Shown: positions 5,102-13,109 of the stretch, in pieces
Layout: each line of letters opens with the position of its first letter
Position numbering within the stretch: position 1 is the stretch's first letter
From: Nocardioidaceae bacterium
Lineage (GTDB): Bacteria > Actinomycetota > Actinomycetes > Propionibacteriales > Nocardioidaceae
DNA length: 13,109 bases
Assembly (NCBI GenBank): GCA_020438665.1
Contig: JAGQUE010000008.1
Location: 1 to 13,109, forward strand
Direction of reading: 5' to 3'
The notes under the pieces: model-generated
Databases searched by the model: none
Told to the model about the DNA's origin: nothing
What the model saw: only the letters and a program-made list of their open reading frames with translations
Made by a program: the position numbers and the translations under genes

Positions 5102-6421
5102 ATGAGCGAGTCCTTGCCTGCCTTCCGGCGCGCCTACCGCGACACGCAGCAGCCGGTGCTCGGCGGCGTGGCCGCCGGCCTGGCGCGCCACGTGGGCCTG
5201 CCCGTGCTGTGGGTGCGCGCCGGGTTCGTGCTGTTCGCGGTCCTCGGCGGCGCCGGTCTGGTCTTCTATGGCGCCCTGTGGTTCTTCGTCCCGGCGGCGC
5301 CCGCCTATGTCGACGAGGCGCCGGGGCTCGCCAGCGCGACCCGCACGGGCAAGCGGCCGGGGCGCGTCCGCCGGCTCGGCGATGCCGGCCCGGCCGTCGC
5401 CCTCGGGGCGCTGGCCATCGGCCTGGCCCTGCTCGCCAACGCCGTGCTCGGGACCGGCGGCATCTGGTGGCCGATCGGCCTGGGCGTCGCCGGTGTCGCC
5501 CTGCTGTGGCGCCAGGCCGACGAGGCCCAGCGTGAGCGCTGGCTCGACTCGACGGGCCGCATCGACCCCTATCGCGCCATCTTCGGCGCCGGCGGCTGGC
5601 CCGCCTATGCGCGGGTCGCCGCCGGCCTCACCCTGGTGGGTGGCTCGCTGCTCGTCTTCGCGTTCCGGTCGGGCAACTTCAACGTGGCCTGGGACCTCGT
5701 CGTCGCCGGGCTGGCAGGGACCGTGGGGCTCGCGATCGTGATCGGCCCCTGGGTCTCCCGGCTCGCGAGCGACCTCACCGCCGAGCGCGCCGAGCGGATC
5801 CGGACCCAGGAGCGCGCCGACATGGCCGCCCACCTCCACGACTCCGTGCTCCAGACCCTGGCACTGATCCAGAAGAACGCCGCCGACGCGCCCATGGTCG
5901 CCCGCCTGGCGCGGTCCCAGGAGCGCGACCTGCGCTCCTGGCTCTATGACGTCGCGCCGTCGGGTGGCGCCACGGTGGCCACCGCGCTGCGCTCCATCGG
6001 CGCCTCGGTCGAGGACGACCACGGGGTCACGGTTGACCTGGTGACGGTCGGCGATGCCACCATGGACGAGACCCTGGAGCCCGTCGTCGCCGCGACACGT
6101 GAGGCGATGACCAACGCCGCCAAGCACGCCGGCACCGGTCGGGTCGACGTCTATGCCGAGGTCACGGCCGCATCGGTCGAGGTCTTCGTGCGCGACCGGG
6201 GCGCCGGTTTCGACCTCGACGGCGTCCCCGCCGACCGCTACGGCGTACGTCACTCGATCCTCGACCGGATGGAGCGCCACGGCGGCGCCGCCGAGGTGCG
6301 CACCTCGCCCGGCCACGGCACCGAGGTGCGGCTGCGGCTGCCCCGTCCCCAGGGACTCGACGACACGTCACGAGACACCCCACGAGAAGGCCAGGCAGGA
6401 GAAGGGAAGACCGATGAGTGA
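5102..6421 (+). CDS. Sensor histidine kinase (HisKA_3 type) with N-terminal PspC domain
   Basis: The protein has 439 residues. A PspC domain opens it (about 16-65: PVLGGVAAGLARHVGLP, a long hydrophobic segment, LWFFVP). About four further hydrophobic segments follow between 95 and 225. The catalytic core comes next: HLHDSVLQTLALIQ gives the phospho-acceptor His246 of the HisKA_3/DesK-NarX class, and a HATPase domain has the N-box Asn338 (TNAAKHAG) and DRGAG at 365-369, then GHGTEVRLRLP. It autophosphorylates and passes phosphate to the regulator that overlaps its end by 8 bases. There is almost no extracellular loop, as in intramembrane-sensing LiaS-like kinases, so the PspC part probably senses membrane state or binds the PspC/LiaF partners encoded divergently. 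The start at 5102 is chosen because MSESLPAFRRAYRD leads straight into PspC; AGGGAG abuts the ATG with no spacer. An in-frame ATG at 5063 is less likely. Confidence 0.9.
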   Translation: MSESLPAFRRAYRDTQQPVLGGVAAGLARHVGLPVLWVRAGFVLFAVLGGAGLVFYGALWFFVPAAPAYVDEAPGLASATRTGKRPGRVRRLGDAGPAVALGALAIGLALLANAVLGTGGIWWPIGLGVAGVALLWRQADEAQRERWLDSTGRIDPYRAIFGAGGWPAYARVAAGLTLVGGSLLVFAFRSGNFNVAWDLVVAGLAGTVGLAIVIGPWVSRLASDLTAERAERIRTQERADMAAHLHDSVLQTLALIQKNAADAPMVARLARSQERDLRSWLYDVAPSGGATVATALRSIGASVEDDHGVTVDLVTVGDATMDETLEPVVAATREAMTNAAKHAGTGRVDVYAEVTAASVEVFVRDRGAGFDLDGVPADRYGVRHSILDRMERHGGAAEVRTSPGHGTEVRLRLPRPQGLDDTSRDTPREGQAGEGKTDE

Positions 6422-7100
6422 GCCGACTGGTGCCCCCACGTCCGGTCAGGGCGGTCCGCGCGCACGCCGGCGGGTGCGGGTCGTGGTCGTCGACGACCAC
6501 GCGATGTTCCGCTCGGGAGTGCGCGCCGAGATCGGCCGCGATGTCGAGGTGGTCGCCGAGGCGGCCGACGTCCCCGAGGCCGTCGCGGCGATCCGTGAGC
6601 ACCGGCCCGACGTCGTACTCCTCGATGTGCACCTGCCCGGCGGTGGCGGCGTGGAGGTGATGCGCCAGAACCCCGCCCCGGACTCGCGCTACCTAGCCCT
6701 GTCGGTCTCCGACGCGGCCGAGGACGTCATCGGCACGATCCGCGGCGGCGCCCGCGGCTATGTCACCAAGACCATCACCGGCCCCGAGCTGGTCGCCGCC
6801 ATCGGGCGGGTCGCCGACGGCGACGCGGTGTTCTCGCCGCGGCTGGCCGGGTTCGTGCTCGACGCCTTCGCCGGCTCGATCGAGATGTCGGCCGTCGACG
6901 AGGACCTCGACCGGCTCACCGAGCGCGAGCGCGAGGTGATGCGGCTGATCGCCCGTGGCTACTCCTACAAGGAGGTCGCCAAGGAGCTGTTCATCTCGAT
7001 CAAGACCGTCGAGACCCACATGTCCTCGGTGCTGCGCAAGCTCCAGCTGTCCTCACGCCACGAGCTGACCCGCTGGGCCTCCGACCGCCGCCTGCTCTGA
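6414..7100 (+). CDS. NarL/LiaR-type response regulator
   Basis: The 228-residue regulator has an N-terminal receiver domain with the acidic pair Asp27-Asp28 (VVVVDDHAMF), phospho-acceptor Asp71 (VVLLDVHLPG) and switch Lys119 (GYVTK). A C-terminal LuxR/GerE helix-turn-helix starts at LTEREREVMRLIARGYSYKEVA and contains ISIKTVETHMSSVLRKLQL. All key residues are present, so it should be an active, phosphorylation-dependent DNA-binding protein. Its ATG lies inside the kinase's last codons (8-base overlap) with AAGGGAAG just upstream, so the two are made as a pair. Members of this class with LiaF/PspC partners control cell-envelope stress responses. The likely first targets are the two divergent promoters at 4959-5101. 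The convergent ABC exporter operon has its promoter region over 3 kb away, so control of it is only a possibility. Confidence 0.92.
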   Translation: MSEPTGAPTSGQGGPRARRRVRVVVVDDHAMFRSGVRAEIGRDVEVVAEAADVPEAVAAIREHRPDVVLLDVHLPGGGGVEVMRQNPAPDSRYLALSVSDAAEDVIGTIRGGARGYVTKTITGPELVAAIGRVADGDAVFSPRLAGFVLDAFAGSIEMSAVDEDLDRLTEREREVMRLIARGYSYKEVAKELFISIKTVETHMSSVLRKLQLSSRHELTRWASDRRLL

Positions 7101-7127
7101 GGCCCGCGACCCAGGTCTCGCCCTCAG
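7097..7127. terminator. Stem-loop spanning both convergent stop codons
   Basis: CTGAGG at 7097-7102 pairs with CCTCAG at 7122-7127, and GCGA at 7106-7109 pairs with TCGC at 7118-7121, leaving a 3-base bulge and an 8-base loop. The stem includes the response regulator's TGA (7098-7100) and the permease's TGA on the other strand (7124-7126). It could act as a bidirectional terminator for the two convergent operons, which are only 23 bases apart. There is no T-run. Confidence 0.4.
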
Positions 7128-7839
7128 GTCTCGCCGCGCATCGAGAACGAGCGGAGGCGGTCGCCGGTGAACCACAGGCCCGCGCCGACGACGATCACGG
7201 TGGCGATGACGGCGTAGACCAGTCCGGTCGACTCGGCGACCGACACGGACGCTCGGTCGCTGACGGCGTCCGTCACGCTGCGACCCCACGCGCCGATGCT
7301 GACCCACTTGATGCCGGTCAACAGGCTGCCGAGCAGACCTTCCCACAAGAACACGAACAGCAGCCCGATCACCACCGCGTGACGGGTGAACGAGGCCAGC
7401 GCCAGGAACAGCGCGCTGTAGCACGCCGCGGCGACCATGCTGCCCACCATCCAGGCGAGCGAGACGCCAGCGGCGGAGCGGTCGATGACGAGCCCGGCCA
7501 GCAGCAGCGGCACGCAGGAAAACAGCCAGCTGGCCAGCAGCGCGACGACATACTTGCTGACACCCACGGCATAGCGGTTGACCGGCTTGGCGAGCAGATA
7601 GACGATCGAGCCGTCATCGATCTCGGGGCCGAGCACCGACGTGGTGGCCAGCAGTGTCAGCAGGGGGACGACCAGGGTGAGGCCGATGCCGGAGACGATG
7701 CCGTCATAGCCGGTGCCCTGCTCGGTGAGCACCCGGATCGTCACCGCGAGGGCGACCAGGACGAGCGGGATGACCAGCAGCAGCCAGAACCGACGGCGGC
7801 CCAGCAGCGACTGCGTCGCGAGTCGGGTGATGGTCGGGT

Positions 7840-7843
<4 letters not shown>
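7124..7843 (-). CDS. ABC-2 type transporter permease (second exporter pair)
   Basis: The 239-residue protein has about six hydrophobic segments: LLLVIPLVLVALAV near residue 20, TLVVPLLTLLATTSV near 60, YVVALLASWLFSCVPLLLAGLV near 100, WMVGSMVAAACYSALFLALAS near 140, AVVIGLLFVFLWEGLLGSLL near 165, and YAVIATVIVVGAGLWF at the end. The segment DDGSIVYLLAKPVNRY after the second helix is the typical motif of ABC-2 permeases where the subunit contacts its ATPase. It would form the membrane channel for the ATPase encoded immediately upstream, sharing ATGA with it (7840-7843). It is the last gene of the four-gene operon, with no ribosome site of its own, so translation depends on coupling. The substrate is unknown; ABC-2 systems export lipids, polysaccharides, peptides or drugs. 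Confidence 0.87.
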
Positions 7844-8750
<907 letters not shown>

Positions 8751-8754
<4 letters not shown>

Positions 8755-9644
8755 CGGTCACCGATCTTTCGGAATCGGGCGGCGATCAGCGCGGTGCACG
8801 CGAGCACCAGCCCCAACGCCACGACGACATAGGCGGTGCTCATCACGCCTCCCTCAGGCGGCGTGAGGGTCGCCGACGAGAAGTCGAAGACCTGCACCAG
8901 CCCTCGGTAGAGGGTGTAGGGCGTGAACAGGCCGGCGACCTCCCCGATGCGCGGCTGCCCCTGGTCATAGGAGATGCCCTGCACGATCGCCGCGATCCCG
9001 TCGCCGACGAGCAGCACCATCATCGTGGCGACGACGGCGAAACCTCGGCGGATCGACCATGACGCGATCAGCCCGGAGATCCCGGACACCATGCCGGCGA
9101 GCACGATCGCGAGCATGACCGCTGTGAGGGCGTCGGTGGTCTGCTCCCAGAAGTCGAGCTCGGCGAGCAGGGCGCCGACATAGAGAAGGAGCACCGGCAA
9201 GACGACGAACGCCAGCACGGCCGCCCAGAGCGAGGCCAGCCGCACCAGCCCATAGGTGGTGGCCCGCAGCGGCCGGGCGAGATAGAGGACGATCGAGCCG
9301 TGGCGCTGGTCGTGGGAGAACAAGATCGGCGCCTGCGCCGCCACGAAGATGGAGACGAGAACCTGGGTCGTCGAGGCGTAGCGCGCGTAGTTCACGGGCA
9401 GTCGGTCGAGCCCGATCATCACGAGCACCCCCACCATGATCAGGGCGGGCAGCAGGTTGAGCCCGAGCAGGATCCACGGCAGGACCTTGGACTTGCCCGA
9501 CCGACCGAGTCCGAACACGTTGCGCAGGCCCGTGAGGAAGAGCGCGCCGATGACCGCACCCTGGCCGAGCCGGGGGCCTTCATAGGGCCGATACCCCAGG
9601 TCGTGGATGACGCTGCGGCGCGACTCAGGCGGCTGGGCCGACAT
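8751..9644 (-). CDS. ABC-2 type transporter permease (first exporter pair)
   Basis: This 297-residue permease has a soluble N-terminus with IHDLGYRPYEGPRLG and LRNVFGLGRSGKSKVLPW, a pattern I associate with an actinobacterial ABC-2 permease family. About six membrane segments follow (ILLGLNLLPALIMVGVLVMIG near 60; VSIFVAAQAPILF near 97; LWAAVLAFVVLPVLLLYVGALL near 140; AVMLAIVLAGMVSGISGLIASW near 180; FAVVATMMVLLVGDGIAAIV near 205; YVVVALGLVLACTALIAARF at the end). RHGSIVLYLARPLRATTY matches the coupling-loop motif also seen in the second permease. The start is secure: AAGGAGG lies 5 bases upstream of the ATG at 9644. It overlaps the first ATPase by 20 bases and the second by 4. It probably pairs with the ATPase at 9625-10632. 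Confidence 0.9.
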
Positions 9645-10632
9645 GGTCGCCTCCTTGCTGTGCGTCCTGGGAGTCGCTGAAGACGTCCTCGATACGCCGG
9701 TGGTCGGCTTGGATGCGGATCACGCCCACCTCCAGCCGACAGGCGGTGTCGCGCACCAGGTCGTGGGGATCGGGGCCGCCGAGTGGTCCCGGCTCGATAG
9801 CGATCAGACTCCCGCGGGGACGGCAGACCAGCCCCGTGGCGGCGAGCGCCTCGCCCATCCGTCGCTGCGCGTCGTCGCCGATCACCTCGACGAGCAGGGT
9901 GCCGGTGGTGTCGAGGAACTCGTCGGTGGCCGAGGCGCGGAGCAGCCGGCCGGAGTCGAGCACGACCACGTGGTCGCTGACCCGCTCGAGCTCGCCGAGC
10001 AGATGGGAGGTGACGATGACCGCGATCCCGAAGTCGCGGCCGATGCGGGAGATCAGGTGGAGCATGTCGTCACGGGCGGCGGGGTCGAGCCCGTTGGTGG
10101 GCTCGTCGAGCATGACCAGCCGCGGGTCGTGGGCAAGCGCCTGGGCCAGCTTGGCGCGCTGCTTCATGCCGGTGGAGTAGCCCCCCATCGGGCGGTAGCG
10201 CTCCTCGGCCAGCCCGACATGGCGAAGCACCTCGGCCGCTCGCTCGCGGGCCGCTGTCTTGGGCAGCCCCGAGAGCCGGGCGAGGTGGACCACGAAGTCG
10301 CTGGCGCTCACGTCGGGGGGCAGGCAGTCGTGCTCGGGCATGTAGCCGACCAGGCCGCGGATCGCGAGCCCGTCGCTGGCAATGTCGTGGCCGAGCACCG
10401 CCGCACCGCCGCCGGTCGGCCGCAGCAGCCCCAGCAGGATCTTGATGAGCGTGGACTTGCCGGCGCCGTTGGCGCCGACCAGGCCGGTCACCCCGCCACC
10501 GATCTCGAGGTCGAGGGTGTCGAGAGCCAGGACCGAGCCGTAGTCCATGCTCAGCCCCGCGGTTCGTACGACGGACTCGCGCGCGGCGGGCCCGGTCATG
10601 CTGCTGGGCGGGGGATGGCTCACGTCGACCAC
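9625..10632 (-). CDS. ABC transporter ATP-binding protein (first exporter pair)
   Basis: The ATPase has 335 residues from a GTG at 10632. Motifs: Walker A GANGAGKS at 53-60, GYMPEHD at the Q-loop position (96-102, no Gln), signature YSTGMKQR at 152-159, Walker B LVMLDE at 172-177, D-loop NGLDP at 180-184, and switch His210 (VTSHLL). A C-terminal domain (about 235-335) with VIGDDAQRRMGEAL is unassigned. It is the first gene of the two-exporter operon and probably drives the permease that overlaps its end by 20 bases. The start is uncertain: GTGs at 10632 and 10623 and an ATG at 10599 are all in frame, and the conserved domain begins only around residue 21. AGGG-like sequence precedes the first GTG. 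Unlike its neighbours, all four tyrosines here use TAC, which may hint at a different history for this gene. Confidence 0.9.
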   Translation of the reverse strand: MVDVSHPPPSSMTGPAARESVVRTAGLSMDYGSVLALDTLDLEIGGGVTGLVGANGAGKSTLIKILLGLLRPTGGGAAVLGHDIASDGLAIRGLVGYMPEHDCLPPDVSASDFVVHLARLSGLPKTAARERAAEVLRHVGLAEERYRPMGGYSTGMKQRAKLAQALAHDPRLVMLDEPTNGLDPAARDDMLHLISRIGRDFGIAVIVTSHLLGELERVSDHVVVLDSGRLLRASATDEFLDTTGTLLVEVIGDDAQRRMGEALAATGLVCRPRGSLIAIEPGPLGGPDPHDLVRDTACRLEVGVIRIQADHRRIEDVFSDSQDAQQGGDHVGPAA

Positions 10633-10743
10633 CCTGCCCTATTCCGGCCACAGCCCGCCACGGGGATCCCCCTGATGTCGACCCGGAGACGATGCCCCAG
10701 CCGGTGGCCGGGCCGTCCCGGTCGCCACGGTAGCCTCTGCGCC
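10633..10743. promoter_or_regulatory. Divergent promoter region between exporter operon and small membrane-protein gene
   Basis: These 111 bases separate the exporter operon start (minus) from the small membrane-protein start (plus). The plus-strand promoter is probably the TAGCCT hexamer described separately. For the minus strand, AATAGGGC lies close to the GTG, but it lacks the final T of TANNNT and I cannot place a convincing -35. No operator-like repeat was seen. Confidence 0.3.
10731..10736 (+). promoter_or_regulatory. -10 element TAGCCT placed for leaderless transcription
   Basis: TAGCCT matches TANNNT and ends exactly 7 bases before the ATG at 10744, so transcription would begin at or within a base of the start codon. 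There is no ribosome-binding sequence between them. Leaderless genes with this geometry are common in Actinobacteria. No clear -35 is visible. Confidence 0.5.
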
Positions 10744-11085
10744 ATGGATCTGCTCGAGCACGTCGTCTTGTTCCTGCACTTCATCGGGTGGGGCTCCCTG
10801 CTGGGTGGTCTCGTCGTCCAGATGCGTGAGCCCACCAAGCGGGTCAACGCCGCGATGCGCGACGGCATCGGGCTCGCATTCCTGGCAGGCCTCCTGCTGG
10901 TCGGCATCCTCGAGGGCGGTGACGAGGCGGTGAACCACGCCAAGATCGGGGTGAAGTTCGTCATCGCCCTGGTGATCCTGGTGCTGACCATGGCCAACAT
11001 GCGCAAGGAACGGATCCCCGACGGCGTCTTCTGGGGCCTGCTCGTGCTCACCCTCGGCAACATCGGCGTCGCCATCTTCTGGTAG
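10744..11085 (+). CDS. Small four-helix membrane protein, function unknown
   Basis: The 113-residue protein is nearly all hydrophobic: EHVVLFLHFIGWGSLLGGLVV (about 5-25), DGIGLAFLAGLLLVGILEGG (40-59), KIGVKFVIALVILVLTMANM (67-86) and GVFWGLLVLTLGNIGVAIFW (94-113). The loop MREPTKRVNAAMR between helices 1 and 2 and NMRKERIP before helix 4 are basic and probably cytoplasmic. The protein ends right at the fourth helix. I know the type only as a conserved hypothetical membrane protein. The start is supported by the -10-like TAGCCT 7 bases upstream and by good codon use throughout. It stands alone: divergent from the exporter operon and followed after 47 bases by pcrA with its own promoter-like hexamer. 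Confidence 0.75.
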   Translation: MDLLEHVVLFLHFIGWGSLLGGLVVQMREPTKRVNAAMRDGIGLAFLAGLLLVGILEGGDEAVNHAKIGVKFVIALVILVLTMANMRKERIPDGVFWGLLVLTLGNIGVAIFW

Positions 11086-11099
11086 GCGCCGCGCGCGAC

Positions 11100-11115
11100 C
11101 CTGTCGGGAGACGGG
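11100..11115 (+). terminator. Short hairpin between the small membrane gene and pcrA
   Basis: CCTGTC at 11100-11105 pairs with GACGGG at 11110-11115 (one G-T pair) around a GGGA loop, 15 bases after the stop at 11085. It could end the small gene's transcript, but it is short, has no T-run and lies just upstream of the pcrA -10 hexamer. Confidence 0.25.
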
Positions 11116-11117
11116 CC

Positions 11118-11123
11118 TAGGCT
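11118..11123 (+). promoter_or_regulatory. Candidate -10 element TAGGCT of pcrA
   Basis: TAGGCT matches TANNNT and lies 9 bases before the ATG at 11133, predicting a leaderless or nearly leaderless mRNA. No ribosome-binding sequence lies between them. The sequence and geometry resemble those of the gene at 10744. Confidence 0.45.
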
Positions 11124-11132
11124 GGGCGCACC

Positions 11133-13109
11133 ATGAGCGACACGTTCCCGATCCCCGGACTCGAGCTGCCCGCGCAGACCAACGAGTCCCGGCGGGGACC
11201 GTCGGCCGACGAGCTCCTGGCGGGACTCAACGAGCCCCAGCGCGCCGCGGTCGTCCACGCCGGCGCGCCGCTGCTGGTGGTGGCCGGCGCCGGGTCGGGC
11301 AAGACCAGGGTGCTGGCCCGCCGCATCGCCTGGCTCGTGGCCGAGCGCACGGCACACCCCGGCTCGATCCTGGCGATCACCTTCACCAACAAGGCCGCGG
11401 CCGAGATGAAGGAGCGGGTCGAGGAGCTGGTGGGCAAGCGAGCCCGGATCATGTGGGTGTCGACGTTCCACTCCGCCTGCGTGCGGATCCTCCGCAAGGA
11501 GATCGACCGGCTGGGCTTCAAGTCCAGCTTCTCCATCTATGACGCCGCCGACTCCAAGCGGCTGATGACGCTGGTCCTCAAGGACCTCGACCTCGATCCC
11601 CGGCGCTACCAGCCGGGTGCGGTCCTCAACTGGGTCTCGGACCAGAAGAACGAGCTGCGCGACGTCGACGAGGCCACCAAGGACGCCCGCAACAGCTTCG
11701 AGGAGACCTGTGCCGCGGCCTATGCCGTCTACCAACGCCGGTTGCGCGAGGCCAACGCCCTTGACTTCGACGACCTGATCATGACCACCGTCCATCTCTT
11801 CGCGACCTATCCCGAGGTGCGGGAGACCTATCGACGCCGGTTCCGCCACGTCCTCGTCGACGAATACCAGGACACCAACCACGCCCAGTACGCGCTGGTC
11901 CACCAGCTCTGCGCCGACAACCCCGAGGGCGACACGCTCGCCGACGCCGAGGCGGGCGACAACCGGGCTCCGGCGGCCGAGCTGATGGTGGTGGGCGACG
12001 CGGACCAGTCGATCTATGCCTTCCGCGGCGCCAACATCCGCAACATCCTCGACTTCGAGCAGGACTTCCCCAACGCGACGTCGATCATGCTCGAGCAGAA
12101 CTACCGCTCCACCCAGACGATCCTCAACGCCGCCAACGCGGTCATCGGCCACAACTCCGACCGCAAGCCCAAGCGGCTGTGGTCCGACGCCGGCAACGGC
12201 GCGCCGATCGTGGGCTATGTCGCCGACGACGAGCACGACGAGGCGCGGTTCGTCGCCGAGGAGATCGACCAGCTCACCGACACCGGCAAGGCTCGGCCGG
12301 GCGACGTGGCCGTCTTCTATCGCACCAACGCCCAGTCCCGGGTCTTCGAGGAGGTCTTCATCCGGGTCGGCATGCCCTACCGCGTGGTCGGTGGCGTCCG
12401 GTTCTATGAGCGGCGCGAGGTCCGCGACGCGTTGGCCTATCTGCGGATGCTGGCCAACCCGGCCGACGAGATCTCACTGCGCCGGATCCTCAACACGCCC
12501 AAGCGCGGAATCGGGGACCGCGCCGAGGCCTGCATCGCCGCGTTCGCAGAGCGTGAGGCGCTGACCTTCTGGGAGGCGCTGCGCCGCGCCGACGAGGCCC
12601 CCGGGGTCGCCACGAGGTCGCTGAAGAACATCCAGGGCTTCGTCGAGGTGATCGAGGAGCTGCAGCAGCTCGTCGAGGCGGGGGAGCGGGCCGACGTCAT
12701 CCTCGAGACCACGCTCGACCGGTCCGGGCTCCTCGCCGCGCTGGAGGACTCCGAGGATCCCCAGGACGCCACCCGGGTGGAGAACCTCGGCGAGCTCGTG
12801 GCGGTGGCGCGCGAGTTCTCCGACGATCCTGTCGCCGGGCCCTCGGCCGACCCGGCCGATGTCGATGCCGGCATCGTCACCCCGGGACTGTCGGACTTCC
12901 TGGAGCGGGTGGCGCTCGTCGCCGACAGCGACCAGATCCCCGACGCCCCCGACGAGGAGGACACCGGGATCGTCACCCTGATGACGCTCCACACGGCCAA
13001 GGGGCTGGAGTTCCCCGTCGTCTTCCTCACCGGCCTCGAGGACGGCGTCTTCCCCCATTCGCGGTCGCTGGGCGACCAGCCCGAGCTCGAGGAGGAGCGC
13101 CGGCTCGCC
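11133..13109 (+). CDS. pcrA: ATP-dependent DNA helicase PcrA/UvrD (3' end outside the window)
   Basis: The first 659 residues of a superfamily 1A helicase are present. Motifs in order: Q-motif LNEPQRAAV (Gln36), Walker A AGAGSGKT at 51-58, motif Ia TFTNKAAAEMKERV, STFHSACVRILR, LDFDDLI, Walker B VLVDEYQDTN with Asp243-Glu244, motif III VVGDADQSIYAFRGA, motif IV EQNYRST, RVVGGVRFYERREVRDALAYLR, motif V LMTLHTAKGLEF, and the beginning of motif VI (EEERRLA), where the window ends. All catalytic residues are intact. PcrA/UvrD unwinds DNA 3'-to-5' in nucleotide excision and mismatch repair and removes RecA or stalled RNA polymerase. A short acidic insert (NPEGDTLADAEAGD) separates motifs II and III. 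The N-terminus carries about 25 extra polar residues before the first motif. The frame is open to the last base, and 60-170 more residues are expected by comparison with the family. Confidence 0.96.
   Translation, partial: MSDTFPIPGLELPAQTNESRRGPSADELLAGLNEPQRAAVVHAGAPLLVVAGAGSGKTRVLARRIAWLVAERTAHPGSILAITFTNKAAAEMKERVEELVGKRARIMWVSTFHSACVRILRKEIDRLGFKSSFSIYDAADSKRLMTLVLKDLDLDPRRYQPGAVLNWVSDQKNELRDVDEATKDARNSFEETCAAAYAVYQRRLREANALDFDDLIMTTVHLFATYPEVRETYRRRFRHVLVDEYQDTNHAQYALVHQLCADNPEGDTLADAEAGDNRAPAAELMVVGDADQSIYAFRGANIRNILDFEQDFPNATSIMLEQNYRSTQTILNAANAVIGHNSDRKPKRLWSDAGNGAPIVGYVADDEHDEARFVAEEIDQLTDTGKARPGDVAVFYRTNAQSRVFEEVFIRVGMPYRVVGGVRFYERREVRDALAYLRMLANPADEISLRRILNTPKRGIGDRAEACIAAFAEREALTFWEALRRADEAPGVATRSLKNIQGFVEVIEELQQLVEAGERADVILETTLDRSGLLAALEDSEDPQDATRVENLGELVAVAREFSDDPVAGPSADPADVDAGIVTPGLSDFLERVALVADSDQIPDAPDEEDTGIVTLMTLHTAKGLEFPVVFLTGLEDGVFPHSRSLGDQPELEEERRLA

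Noticed and set aside
5091..5105. Four-codon upstream frame (ATG to TGA) ending in ATGA at the kinase start
   Set aside because: It would allow coupling to the kinase start, but it has no ribosome site of its own and such tiny frames arise by chance. Not enough to call.
10620..12236. Open minus-strand frame of 538 codons opposite pcrA and the small membrane gene
   Set aside because: It opposes an unmistakable helicase and a promoter region. It lacks any motif and is a shadow frame.

Overview
The window is very GC-rich and tightly packed, with almost entirely G/C-ending codons. Genes overlap by 4-20 bases inside operons, and two starts sit 7-9 bases after a TAGNCT -10-like hexamer. This suggests a high-GC actinobacterium. 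The mix of PspC-domain signalling proteins, paired ABC-2 exporters and an actinobacterial-type PcrA fits a Nocardioidaceae-like organism, but the genus is inference only. No tRNA, rRNA, insertion sequence, CRISPR array or phage gene was seen.

Layout. 1-167 (+) is the tail of an unrecognised gene, followed by a GC-rich hairpin. 278-1390 (+) is a PAPS-type sulfotransferase family protein. It converges on a minus-strand pair: a YbaK/prolyl-tRNA-editing domain protein (2396-2944) and an unrecognised lipoprotein (1422-2384). The 148 bases upstream of the ybaK-like gene hold a hairpin of about 23 base pairs and a 12-bp tandem repeat carrying four in-frame stop codons.

3093-7100 is the most interesting region, an envelope-stress-type divergon. 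A minus-strand operon encodes a LiaF-like protein with an N-terminal PspC domain (3648-4958), a small two-helix membrane protein (3299-3637) and a stand-alone PspC protein (3093-3302). Facing away from it, the plus strand encodes a histidine kinase whose sensor region starts with its own PspC domain (5102-6421) and a NarL/LiaR-type response regulator (6414-7100). Three PspC domains in one locus around a HisKA_3 kinase suggest a LiaFSR/Psp-like sensing module. The shared 143-bp intergenic region carries a 24-bp-spaced repeat that could be the regulator's binding site.

7124-10632 (-) is a four-gene operon of two ATPase/permease pairs (ABC-2 exporters), translationally coupled throughout and converging on the response regulator. 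10744-11085 (+) encodes a small four-helix membrane protein. 11133 to the window end (+) encodes the ATP-dependent helicase PcrA/UvrD, cut off inside helicase motif VI.

A separate property of the window is that tyrosine is encoded by TAT more often than TAC (about 53 to 30 by eye over the real genes), against the otherwise strong preference for C-ending codons.
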